From assembly GCA_036013055.1 (NCBI GenBank), contig DASCQM010000004.1, positions 1 to 27,662 of the forward strand: a DNA stretch of 27,662 bases, given 5' to 3'. The notes under the pieces are model-generated. The model saw only the letters and a program-made list of their open reading frames with translations. It had not been told where the DNA came from and searched no databases. Shown here piece by piece: positions 15,224-25,156 of this stretch (positions are counted from its first letter, which is position 1; each line of letters opens with the position of its first letter). Origin of the DNA: SHYR01 sp036013055 (lineage in GTDB: Bacteria; Chloroflexota; Dehalococcoidia; UBA2979). The translations under genes and the position numbers were made by a program.

Positions 15224-17077
15224 CTACTCCGTGATCCGCTCGGCGCCGAGCTTCAGCGCCTCCTCGACGAGGTGTCCACCGACGTTCGGTCGCGGCATCG
15301 TGGCGGCCTGGCTCGCACCGCTCAGTTCTTCCCAGAGCACCGGCACGACCTCAACGCTGCGGCCGACGGCAGCGCTCATCGCCTCGGTGATCGCCGTCAT
15401 CACTTTACCCGAGTCGAGCGTGCGCATCTGATCGACGTGGGCCGGAAACCGGAATCCGATTTCCACGGTGTCGCCATCAAACGTGCGGATGTAACACTGG
15501 GAGTTCAGCAGCGCGCCCGCACGCAGATTCCCCTTCCGCGCCTGCTCGCGAATCGTCTCCCAATTGCCACGCAACTCGACCAGCTCCGGCGATGGCGTCC
15601 CCTCATCCGGGGGTTCGAACGTCGACGCACGCGAACGCGCCGCTGCTGGCGCCTTCTCCGGTGCCGGGGACGTGGGCGGCTGCTCGGGCTGCCTCGCGGG
15701 CTCGTCGGGTGCCGCAGCAGTCGGAACGTCGCGGGCTGGTTCGCGCTCGGGCTCGCGTGCGTCCCCGGGTGCAGCATCCGCAGTCGGAGCATCGTCCGCT
15801 GCCGCTGCGGGCGGCGCACTCGACGGCGGATCGGGCGGTCGGGGTGGCGGCGTCGTCTCTCGCTGCTGCCGCTCTCGCTGTTGAGGTTGGCGCTGCTGAG
15901 GTTGGCGCTCGCGAGGGGCGCGGTTCGCAGCCGCCTCAGACGCCCGTTGTGCGGGGGCTGACGTCGCTGCTGGCGCGGCCTCGGCTACCGCCAGCGTTGC
16001 GAACGCGATCTCGGCGGGAAGCGAGTCGTAGGCATCGCCGCGGAAGTCGAGCGAACCGAGCGCGCGCAGCGCGGCAACGACATCGGCAGTGGAGACGTCG
16101 GCAGCTACCTCACGCAGCTCGGTCAGTTCGTTCTCGGCAAGTCCGACGTCAGTGGCACCGGCCTTGATCAGCAGCGTCGCGCGTAGCGCAGCCACGACCT
16201 GTCGCATGAAAGCACGCACCTCGAGTCCGTCGTCGCTCGCAGCAGCGAGGATGTCGAGCCCATCAGCGAGATCGCGCGTCACCGCGGCGCGAGCGAGTGC
16301 GGTCGCGCGATCATCGACGACCAGGCCGAGCCCGGCGCGCAGCACGTCAACACCGAGGTCGCCGCCGTGGTAGGCAACCATCTGGTCGAGCAGGTTGACG
16401 GCGTCGCGCAGCGACCCCGTCGCCTCACGGGCGATCAGTTCGAGTCCCGCATCCGCGACCGTAAGCCCCTCACCCTCGGCGATCACATGTAGCTGCGCGA
16501 CAGTCGCCTCCAGCGAGATGCGCCGGAAGTCGAAGCGCTGGCAGCGCGAGAGGATCGTCGATGGGATCTTGTGGGGCTCAGTCGTCGCGAGCACGAAGAT
16601 CACATGCGGCGGTGGCTCCTCGAGTGTCTTCAGGAGCGCGTTGAAGGCCGGCTCCGTGAGCATGTGCACTTCGTCGATCAGGTAGACCTTGTACCGCCCA
16701 CGGCTGGGCGTAACGCCCGCGCTCTCGCGAAGCTGGCGCACCTCGTCGATGCCCCGGTTCGAGGCCGCATCGAGCTCGATCAGGTCGAGCGGCACGCCTT
16801 CGAGGTACGCGACGCAGCTCTCGCACTCGTTGTCGGGCTCACCCTCGATCGGTGAGGCGCAGTTCACGGCGCGCGCCAGGATGCGGGCTGAGGTTGTCTT
16901 GCCGGTGCCACGAGGGCCGGAGAAGAGGTAGGCATGCGCCGGCGAACCGGCCGCAATCGCGTTGCGCAGCGTGGTGATCACCGGCTCCTGGCCGTAGACG
17001 TCCGCGAAGTCGCGCGGGCGCCATTTCCGATACAGCACCTGCTGATCGTTCGGTCCAGGCAGCGCCGGAGGGGTCAT
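15224..17077 (-). CDS. dnaX: DNA polymerase III gamma/tau subunit
   Basis: A 617-residue clamp-loader ATPase. ATG 17077 gives MTPPALPGPNDQQVLYRKWRP; a GTG at 17089 would add four residues, and neither has a strong ribosome site. Seen: RKWRPRDFADVYGQ, Walker A GPRGTGKT (54-61), the zinc region with C73, C85 and C88 but Asp82 where the second Cys usually is, DEVHML, ATTEPHKIPSTILSRCQRFDFR with the SRC arginine finger, and the helical lid. Residues about 370-515 are a Pro/Ala/Gln/Glu/Arg-rich linker, followed by a tau-like C-terminal domain ending in ALKLGAERITE. No A-rich slippery site for a short gamma form is seen. It precedes recR by 6 bases. Confidence 0.95.
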   Translation of the reverse strand: MTPPALPGPNDQQVLYRKWRPRDFADVYGQEPVITTLRNAIAAGSPAHAYLFSGPRGTGKTTSARILARAVNCASPIEGEPDNECESCVAYLEGVPLDLIELDAASNRGIDEVRQLRESAGVTPSRGRYKVYLIDEVHMLTEPAFNALLKTLEEPPPHVIFVLATTEPHKIPSTILSRCQRFDFRRISLEATVAQLHVIAEGEGLTVADAGLELIAREATGSLRDAVNLLDQMVAYHGGDLGVDVLRAGLGLVVDDRATALARAAVTRDLADGLDILAAASDDGLEVRAFMRQVVAALRATLLIKAGATDVGLAENELTELREVAADVSTADVVAALRALGSLDFRGDAYDSLPAEIAFATLAVAEAAPAATSAPAQRASEAAANRAPRERQPQQRQPQQRERQQRETTPPPRPPDPPSSAPPAAAADDAPTADAAPGDAREPEREPARDVPTAAAPDEPARQPEQPPTSPAPEKAPAAARSRASTFEPPDEGTPSPELVELRGNWETIREQARKGNLRAGALLNSQCYIRTFDGDTVEIGFRFPAHVDQMRTLDSGKVMTAITEAMSAAVGRSVEVVPVLWEELSGASQAATMPRPNVGGHLVEEALKLGAERITE

Positions 17078-17160
17078 CGACTCGTTCACAGTGGCCCCGC
17101 ACACCCGAGGGGAGATCGGGCGAGAGCCAGTGTACATGAGGCCCCTGCCCCGCTCATCCG

Positions 17161-17640
17161 TCAGGCGTGTGAGTCATGCCCGCCGCCGGCGTGAATTTGC
17201 GGACCCAGTACCGCCTCTTCGCGCGCGCTCATCTTCGCGTCATCGTCGTCGCTCTCGTGGTCGTACCCCAGCAGATGCAGCACGCCATGCACGACGAGGT
17301 GACGCAGCTCTTCCTCGACGGTGAGCCCCGCGTCGCCGGCCTGCCGCGCCGCCATCTCGATGGAGACGGCGATGTCACCGATGTAGGTCGATTCGCCGGC
17401 GTCCGTCGGCATCGGTTCGTCGTCATCGTCGGCGAAGGAAAGCACGTCGGTTGGCGCATCGACATCGCGATGCTCGCGGTTGAGTCGCCACAGCAACTCG
17501 TCGCCTGCGAAGAGCAGTGTCAGCGCGCCATCCTCGATGCCCTCCGCGGCGAGCACGGATTCGATCAGCGCGACGTACGTCGCAGGTTCGATCCGCCCGC
17601 GAGCGGGACCATCGAGGTCGGCAGTGACGTCGTACGGCAT
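17161..17640 (-). CDS. ybeY: Endoribonuclease YbeY
   Basis: A 159-residue metalloprotein needed for 16S rRNA 3'-end maturation and ribosome quality control. The zinc motif H-x3-H-x5-H is complete in HGVLHLLGYDH, preceded by EEELRHLVV; DAPTDVLSF and YIGDIAVS are also family signatures. Length is normal. TACTCT ends 6 bases before the ATG at 17640 with no Shine-Dalgarno, suggesting a leaderless transcript separate from the nuo operon ending 38 bases upstream. dnaX follows after 83 bases. Confidence 0.95.
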   Translation of the reverse strand: MPYDVTADLDGPARGRIEPATYVALIESVLAAEGIEDGALTLLFAGDELLWRLNREHRDVDAPTDVLSFADDDDEPMPTDAGESTYIGDIAVSIEMAARQAGDAGLTVEEELRHLVVHGVLHLLGYDHESDDDDAKMSAREEAVLGPQIHAGGGHDSHA

Positions 17641-17646
17641 GCGATC

Positions 17647-17652
17647 AGAGTA
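17647..17652 (-). promoter_or_regulatory. Candidate -10 element (TACTCT) for leaderless ybeY
   Basis: On the minus strand TACTCT is followed by 6 bases and the ybeY ATG, the exact leaderless geometry. No convincing -35. Lies in the 38-base gap after nuoN. Confidence 0.4.
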
Positions 17653-17678
17653 CGGGGAACTTGGCGCGACGCGGGCTG

Positions 17679-19157
17679 CTACTGGAGCGCCTCTGCGGCG
17701 CGTCGGGCGGCCGAGATCAGTGGCTCGGGCACGAGGCCGAGCACCAGCACGCCGATCGCCATCGCACCGAGCAATACGCGGATCGCCTGCGTCGGGCGGA
17801 TCGCCGAGTTCGCGGTCGGCTCATCAAGCACGATCGTGCGTGCCCAGCGCAGGTAGTAGAAGGCCGATATCGCCGTGTTCAGCACGGCAATGGCGACGAG
17901 CCAGACCAGCCACGTCTCACCGGCCTGCACCGCCGAGTTGAAGATGTAGACCTTGGCCAGGAACCCGGCCGTCGGTGGGATGCCGGTCAGCGAGAGCAAG
18001 GCCAGCACCAGCACGACCGCGATCACCGGCGAACGCTTCAGGAGGCCGGCGTACGCCGTGATGTTGTCCGAGCCCGTGTGATGCGAGACCGCGATCACGG
18101 CGGTGAACGCCGCCACGTTCGTCACCGCGTAGGCGGCGAGGAAGAAGAGGATGCCGGAAGGCCCGAGCGTGCTGCCCGCCGCGACCGCGGCGAGACCGAC
18201 GGCGATGTTGCCTGCCTGTGCGATCGAGGAGTAACCAAGCAGCCGTTTGACGTCCGTCTGGAGCATCGCGGCGATGTTTCCGAAGGTCATCGAGAGGCCC
18301 GCGAGCACCGCGAAGAGGATCGCCCAGTCCTCGCTGATGAACGTGCCGCCGCCACCGAGGCCCGCGTAGAAGACCCGCAGCACAATCGCGAATCCCGCGG
18401 CCTTCGAGGCGACGGAGAGGAAGGTCGTGACCGGGGTCGGCGCGCCCTGGTAGACGTCCGGCACCCATGCGTGGAAGGGCACGATCGCGAGTTTGAAGCC
18501 GAGCCCCGCCGTGACGAGCACAAACGCAAGGACCAGCGCGAGCCACGTGCCGGCGTCGCCCTCCACGACGAAAGCCGCGATGCCATCGAGCGAGGTCGTG
18601 CCTGCGAGGCCGAAGAGGAACGCGAACCCGTACAGCAGCACCGCAGCGGCGACGGCGCCGGTCAGCAGATACTTCAGACCAGCCTCCGACGAGCGATCAT
18701 CGCGACCGATGCCTGCGAGCACGAACTGCGAGATCGAGGTCGTTTCAAGCGCGATGAAGATGGCAATCAGGTCGTTCGACTGCGCCAGCAGCAGCATCGC
18801 CCCCGCGGAGACGAGCAGCAGCGCGTGGAACTCGCCACGTTGGGCGATGCGGTCGGTGAACTCCGCTGCCACGATCGTCACGACCGACGTGATCGCGATG
18901 ATCAGGAAGGCGAAGTAGAGCGCGAAGCGGTCGAGCACCACCGCACCCTCGAAGGCTTCGAGCGTCGCGTCGGCGTTGCCGGACGCCTGGTGCCAGAGCG
19001 CGTAGCTGAACGCGACGGCGAGCGCGACGAGCGTGAGAACCCGCGTCGGCGCGCGGCGGTCGACGAGGTCGGCGGTCAGCACGACGCCGGCCCCGGCGAA
19101 GAGCGCGGCGGCCGGGCCGATGGCGTGTAGCTGTTCCCACGGTCCGGAGACTGGCAT
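17679..19157 (-). CDS. nuoN: NADH-quinone oxidoreductase subunit N
   Basis: A 492-residue, roughly 14-helix antiporter-like subunit of the complex I membrane arm, one of three proton-pumping modules. The signature helix ALETTSISQFVLAGIGR carries the conserved Glu. KLAIVPFHAWVPDVYQGAP with its Lys and the later LLGYSSIAQAGNIAVGLAA fit NuoN rather than L or M, as do the position and size. The ATG overlaps the nuoM stop by one base (TAATG). It is the last gene of the operon; no clear terminator follows. Confidence 0.96.
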   Translation of the reverse strand: MPVSGPWEQLHAIGPAAALFAGAGVVLTADLVDRRAPTRVLTLVALAVAFSYALWHQASGNADATLEAFEGAVVLDRFALYFAFLIIAITSVVTIVAAEFTDRIAQRGEFHALLLVSAGAMLLLAQSNDLIAIFIALETTSISQFVLAGIGRDDRSSEAGLKYLLTGAVAAAVLLYGFAFLFGLAGTTSLDGIAAFVVEGDAGTWLALVLAFVLVTAGLGFKLAIVPFHAWVPDVYQGAPTPVTTFLSVASKAAGFAIVLRVFYAGLGGGGTFISEDWAILFAVLAGLSMTFGNIAAMLQTDVKRLLGYSSIAQAGNIAVGLAAVAAGSTLGPSGILFFLAAYAVTNVAAFTAVIAVSHHTGSDNITAYAGLLKRSPVIAVVLVLALLSLTGIPPTAGFLAKVYIFNSAVQAGETWLVWLVAIAVLNTAISAFYYLRWARTIVLDEPTANSAIRPTQAIRVLLGAMAIGVLVLGLVPEPLISAARRAAEALQ

Positions 19158-20644
19158 TACGTCGTCCCCACGATCGCGATGATCGGCGCGATGCCGCTTT
19201 CGACGGCGTCAGTGAGCACACGCGGGAAGACGCCGACGCCGATGATCGTGATCAGCATCCCGGCCATCAGCGTGCGTTCCCACCACGATGTTGCGTCAGT
19301 GAGGTGCTCCCAGCGGTCATCGGCCGGGCCCATGAAGACGCGCTCCATCATCCAGAGGATGTACCCGGCTGCGAGCACGACGCCCGAGACTGCGGCGATC
19401 GTCGCCGCAGGATGCTCACCGAGCGATCCGAGGAAGACGGTCAGTTCAGCGACGAATCCGCTCAGCCCGGGCAGACCAAGGGAGGCCAGTCCGGCCACGA
19501 CCATCACGACACCGATCAACGGCATGCGGTGCATCAGACCGGTCATCTCCGAGATCTCGCGGGTGTGCGTGCGGTCGTAGACGAGGCCAACCATGACGAA
19601 GAGCAGGCCGGTGATCGTGCCGTGCGTGAACATCTGCAGCGCCGCGCCGGAGAGCCCGAGCGGGGTCAATGCGGCGACGCCGAGCAGCACGAAGCCCATG
19701 TGCGAGACGGACGAGTAGGCGACCAGGCGCTTGAGGTCGGTCTGGCGCAACGTCAGGATCGCGCCGTAGACGACCGAGAAGCCGGCGATCGCCGCCAGCA
19801 GCACGCGGAAATCGCGCACCTCGTTCGGCAGGATCGGCAACACGATACGCAGGATGCCGTAGCCGCCCATCTTCAGCAGCACGCCGGCGAGCATCACGGA
19901 GACGGCGGTCGGTGCGTCGGTGTGCGCATCGGGCAACCACGTATGCACGGGGAAGACCGGCAGCTTTACGAGGAAGGCGGCCATGATCGCCCAGAAGACG
20001 GCCCACAGCGGCACCAGCGCGGTCGTCGGCGGGTTCGCGGACAACTCGGCGATGTCGAACGTGCCGGCGGTGAGGCCGAGCACGAGGAAGCCGACGAGCA
20101 TCAGTGCCGACCCCGCGATGGTGTACAGCAGGAACTTCATCGCGCTGTATTCCTTGCGACCGGAGCCCCAGATGCTGATCAGCAGGTACATCGGCAGCAG
20201 CTCCAGCTCCCAGAAGAAGAAGAACTGGATCAGGTCGAGCGAGAGGAAGACGCCGGAGACGGCCGTCTCCAGCACGAGCAGCCACATGAAGTACTCGCTG
20301 ACGCGTAGGTCCACGCGCCATGAGACGAGCACCGCGGCGAGTGAGAGCAGCCCCGTCAGCAGCACCATCGGTGCTGAGAGGCCATCGACGCCGAGGAAGT
20401 ACTGCACGGTGAAGCCGGCATCCTGCGCGTCGATCCAGACGAAGCGGTCGACGAACTGATAGCCCTCGACGCCGGTGTCCGAGTAGAGCCGCGACATAAA
20501 CGTCGCGAAGATCACGACCGAGACCGCGAAGGCGAGCCCGCTGAACGTCAGCGCGATCCAGCGCGCCTCGTCCTTCTTCTCGTTCGGCGTGATCGCAAGG
20601 ATCGCGGCACCAACGATCGGCAGCAGCAGGAAGAGCGTCAGCAT
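19157..20644 (-). CDS. nuoM: NADH-quinone oxidoreductase subunit M
   Basis: A 495-residue antiporter-like membrane subunit. Conserved functional segments: FFFWELELLPMYLLISIWG (with the key Glu), FLVKLPVFPVHTWLPDAHTD (with the pump Lys), VSVMLAGVLLKMGGYGILR, and RLVAYSSVSHMGFVLLG. The start is adjacent to the nuoL stop (TAGATG), and the gene is followed by nuoN with a one-base overlap. Composition and length are normal. Confidence 0.97.
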   Translation of the reverse strand: MLTLFLLLPIVGAAILAITPNEKKDEARWIALTFSGLAFAVSVVIFATFMSRLYSDTGVEGYQFVDRFVWIDAQDAGFTVQYFLGVDGLSAPMVLLTGLLSLAAVLVSWRVDLRVSEYFMWLLVLETAVSGVFLSLDLIQFFFFWELELLPMYLLISIWGSGRKEYSAMKFLLYTIAGSALMLVGFLVLGLTAGTFDIAELSANPPTTALVPLWAVFWAIMAAFLVKLPVFPVHTWLPDAHTDAPTAVSVMLAGVLLKMGGYGILRIVLPILPNEVRDFRVLLAAIAGFSVVYGAILTLRQTDLKRLVAYSSVSHMGFVLLGVAALTPLGLSGAALQMFTHGTITGLLFVMVGLVYDRTHTREISEMTGLMHRMPLIGVVMVVAGLASLGLPGLSGFVAELTVFLGSLGEHPAATIAAVSGVVLAAGYILWMMERVFMGPADDRWEHLTDATSWWERTLMAGMLITIIGVGVFPRVLTDAVESGIAPIIAIVGTT

Positions 20645-22594
<1,950 letters not shown>

Positions 22595-22601
22595 CAGCGC
22601 A

Positions 22602-22790
22602 TCAGATCTTGTTCATCACTTCGCGGGCGATGTGGGTCTTGCCGTCCGGCACCCAGATCTCGCGCGAATCTCGCATCGAACCAACGTCGGTGGGCGGAAC
22701 GACGCGGACCGAGAGGCCCTGCGCCGAGAACAGTTCCTGCCAGATCGTGGCGGCGTAGCCGTCTGGCAGGTCGAGGAACTTCACCCACAT
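22602..22790 (-). CDS. Small DUF2007-like protein embedded between nuoK and nuoL
   Basis: A 62-residue soluble protein, MWVKFLDLPDGYAATIWQEL at its start, then LFSAQGLSVRVVPP and a REIWVPDGKTHIAREVM tail. The pattern of an N-terminal strand, a helix with 'sub-length' E..L.aqGl.vrv, and a closing WVP.....A.e.. resembles the DUF2007 'putative signal-transducing' fold; this is a resemblance, not a firm match. It is 10 bases after the nuoK stop and 7 bases before the nuoL start, so it is almost certainly co-translated with the complex I genes. It has no membrane helix and no Cys or metal-binding motif. Its role is unknown; assembly or regulation of the enzyme is speculation. Confidence 0.7.
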   Translation of the reverse strand: MWVKFLDLPDGYAATIWQELFSAQGLSVRVVPPTDVGSMRDSREIWVPDGKTHIAREVMNKI

Positions 22791-22800
22791 CGCGTGCCCC

Positions 22801-23148
22801 CTACCAGCGCATCAGGTTGATGCGATCGAGGTCGACGGTCTCGCGACGCCGGTAGACCAGCACGGCCATCGCCAGCGCCACCGCGGCTTCCGCCGCCGCG
22901 ACCGTGAGCACGAAGACGACGAAGGCGTGACCCGCGAGCGGATCAATGCCGTTCGCCTCGAAGCGATCGCCAAAGCGCGCGAACGCGACAAAGGCGAGGT
23001 TGACGGCGTTCAGCATCAGCTCGACGCCCATCAGCACGGCGATCGCGTTGCGCTTCGAGAGCGCGATCGCGATGCCGATGCCGAAGATTACGCCGGAGAC
23101 GGTGAGGTAGTGGGCGAGCTCGATGCTCAGGGTCTCGGGGATGCTCAT
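22801..23148 (-). CDS. nuoK: NADH-quinone oxidoreductase subunit K
   Basis: A 115-residue, three-helix membrane subunit. The two proton-path glutamates are present: E43 in MGVELMLNAVNL and E87 in VLTVAAAEAAVALA. The ATG overlaps the nuoJ stop by one base (TGATG). It has a short charged C-terminal tail (YRRRETVDLDRINLMRW) slightly longer than usual. Confidence 0.96.
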   Translation of the reverse strand: MSIPETLSIELAHYLTVSGVIFGIGIAIALSKRNAIAVLMGVELMLNAVNLAFVAFARFGDRFEANGIDPLAGHAFVVFVLTVAAAEAAVALAMAVLVYRRRETVDLDRINLMRW

Positions 23149-23654
23149 CAGGCGTCATCCTCCTGCACGAGCATGATCGCGCCGATCAGCGCGGCCAACA
23201 GCAGGATCGACGCAACCTCGAAGGCGAGCAGGTAGCGGCCGAGCAGCAGGTCTCCGACGGCACCGACGGTCGTCGGGAAGCGGTCCGCATCGAGGTCGGC
23301 GAGCACGCTCCACTCGACGTCGTTCGCCACGAACGCGACGCCCATCGCGACCGCGAGCCCGAGCACCACGCCGGGCATGGCGTAGAGCGAGTTGGCGTTG
23401 TCGCGCGAGGACATCGGCGTGAGCATCACGGCGAAGACCATCAGGATCGAGACGGCACCTGCGTAGATCAGGATCTGCGCCACGGCGATGAAGTCGGCGG
23501 AGAGCGTGATGAAGAGACCCGCCATGCCGAGGAACGAGAGCACGAGGAAGACGACGGCGTGGATCAGGTTGCGCGAGAGGAAGACGGCCAGCGCGCCACC
23601 GACGGTGACGGCCGCGAGGATCCAGAACGCCGCGATGATGCCTGCGCTCTCCAT
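23148..23654 (-). CDS. nuoJ: NADH-quinone oxidoreductase subunit J
   Basis: A 168-residue, five-helix membrane subunit. Family segments: NLIHAVVFLVLSFLGMAGLF, ADFIAVAQILIYAGAVSILMVF (with the pi-bulge helix region) and the last helix FEVASILLLAALIGAIMLV. It starts at ATG 23654, overlapping the nuoH stop by one base (TAATG). Normally nuoI lies between H and J; here H and J are fused directly at the overlap. Confidence 0.96.
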   Translation of the reverse strand: MESAGIIAAFWILAAVTVGGALAVFLSRNLIHAVVFLVLSFLGMAGLFITLSADFIAVAQILIYAGAVSILMVFAVMLTPMSSRDNANSLYAMPGVVLGLAVAMGVAFVANDVEWSVLADLDADRFPTTVGAVGDLLLGRYLLAFEVASILLLAALIGAIMLVQEDDA

Positions 23655-25156
23655 TAGCGGCTCCCCGCTGCATCGGGGGCTGCGGCGACGCTGCTAATAC
23701 GCTGCGCCTCCTTCAGGCCGCCGACGGTGCCGTGGAGCGTCGGGTGCATCAACGGCTCGGTCTCGGGACGGTAGCCGAGCGCGCGTGACCAGCCTCGCAG
23801 CAGCACAGCGGCGATCACGATGTTGCCGATGGTGAAGAGGCCGAGCGAGATGAACTCGTTGACGTCCCAGCGGGCGAGGATCGATGCCTCGACGGCGACG
23901 ATCAGGACGTTGAGGATCGTCAGCGGAATCAGGTACTTCCACGCGAACGCCATCAGCTGGTCGAGACGGAAGCGGGGCAGCGTGCCACGCAGCCAGATGA
24001 AGACGAAGTACATCATCGCCATCTTCACGCCAAAGATCATGTACGGCGGGAGCAGCGTGTTCTCGAGCCCGAAGAGCGACCACCCGCCGAGGAAGAACGT
24101 CGCCACCAGCGCCCCAACCGCGAGCGCGTTGCCGAGCTCGACCGCGAGGTAGAGGCCGAACTTCATCCCCGAGTACTCCGTGTGGAACCCGGCGACGATC
24201 TCCGACTCCGCCTCGGCGATGTCGTTCGGTGTGCGGTTCAGCTCGGCGGTCGCCGAGAAGAAGAACGAGAACAGCGCGAGCGGGAGCAGCGGCGCGAGCC
24301 AGAGGTTGTGATCGGACTGCCAGGCGACGATATCGCCCAGATTCATCGAGCCAACGATCAGCACGATCGCGAGTAGCGAGAGGCTCTGCGGGATCGCGTA
24401 CGAGATCATCATCGCGATCGTCCGCATCGCACCCAGCAGAGCGTAGTGGTTATTCGATGACCAGCCGGCCATGAAGATCGCCAGCGTGCTCAGCGAGCCC
24501 ACAGCGAGGATGTAGAGCACGCCGACGTTTACGTCGAGGTAGGTCATGTTCGGCGTCCACGGCATCACACCCCAGACCAGCATCAGCGGGATGAAGATCA
24601 GCACTGGTGGCAGGTAGTAGAGGAAGCGGTCGGCACCCTCCGGGATCAGCGTCTCCTTCTGGATCAGCTTCAGCGCGTCGGCCAGCGGCTGCAGCAGCCC
24701 ATAGGGGCCGACGCGGTTGGGGCCGCGTCGCACCTGGATGCGCGCCAGCAGACGGCGCTCCGTCCAGACGAGAATCAGCAGCACGATGCCGATGAAGTTG
24801 AGGATCGCGAATGCGCCAATGAAGCCAGTCGCGATGTACGACATCCAGTGGTCGCCGAGGAAGCCGACCGAATCGAATCCCGAGGGCAACGAAGCGTTCT
24901 GCGTATCGAGCCACGCGGTCAGTTCGCGCATCCCGATGCCGAGATCGCGGAAGTCGTACCACTTGTCGTCGAGCGACCCGTTCACGATCAGGTAGCCGAG
25001 GAAGACGTTGAACGCGTTGCTCACGACGAAGAACACGATCGCCGCGACGAGCAGCACCCTCGAACGCGGGCGCGGGATGCGTTCGCGGATCCCCGTCGGG
25101 AAGTAGGCAGGCCCCATCACCCGCAGGCGCGTGACCGCGGCGACCGGATTGATCAT
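23654..25156 (-). CDS. nuoH: NADH-quinone oxidoreductase subunit H, with N-terminal and C-terminal extensions
   Basis: A 500-residue protein against about 320-350 in most bacteria. The core is clear: WTERRLLARIQVRRGPNRVG (from 131), GLLQPLADALKLIQKE, SFFFSATAELNRTPNDIAEAESEIVAGF, HTEYSGMKFGLY and FIWLRGTLPRFRLDQLMAFAWK. These form the quinone-chamber entrance. About 95 extra residues precede the normal first helix and include an additional hydrophobic helix (VLLVAAIVFFVVSNAFNVFL), and about 45 soluble residues follow the last helix. The start ATG overlaps the nuoD stop (ATGA) and no shorter start has a better site, so the extension looks genuine. Confidence 0.95.
   Translation of the reverse strand: MINPVAAVTRLRVMGPAYFPTGIRERIPRPRSRVLLVAAIVFFVVSNAFNVFLGYLIVNGSLDDKWYDFRDLGIGMRELTAWLDTQNASLPSGFDSVGFLGDHWMSYIATGFIGAFAILNFIGIVLLILVWTERRLLARIQVRRGPNRVGPYGLLQPLADALKLIQKETLIPEGADRFLYYLPPVLIFIPLMLVWGVMPWTPNMTYLDVNVGVLYILAVGSLSTLAIFMAGWSSNNHYALLGAMRTIAMMISYAIPQSLSLLAIVLIVGSMNLGDIVAWQSDHNLWLAPLLPLALFSFFFSATAELNRTPNDIAEAESEIVAGFHTEYSGMKFGLYLAVELGNALAVGALVATFFLGGWSLFGLENTLLPPYMIFGVKMAMMYFVFIWLRGTLPRFRLDQLMAFAWKYLIPLTILNVLIVAVEASILARWDVNEFISLGLFTIGNIVIAAVLLRGWSRALGYRPETEPLMHPTLHGTVGGLKEAQRISSVAAAPDAAGSR

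Noticed and set aside
15600..15960. Separate gene or repeat in the low-complexity part of dnaX
   Set aside because: It is an in-frame Pro/Ala/Gln/Arg-rich linker between the ATPase and tau domains, with no independent start and no strict repeat unit.
17661..19130. Long plus-strand frame antisense to nuoN
   Set aside because: It is extremely rich in Arg, Asp, Glu and His, a typical by-product of high-G+C codon use opposite a real membrane-protein gene.
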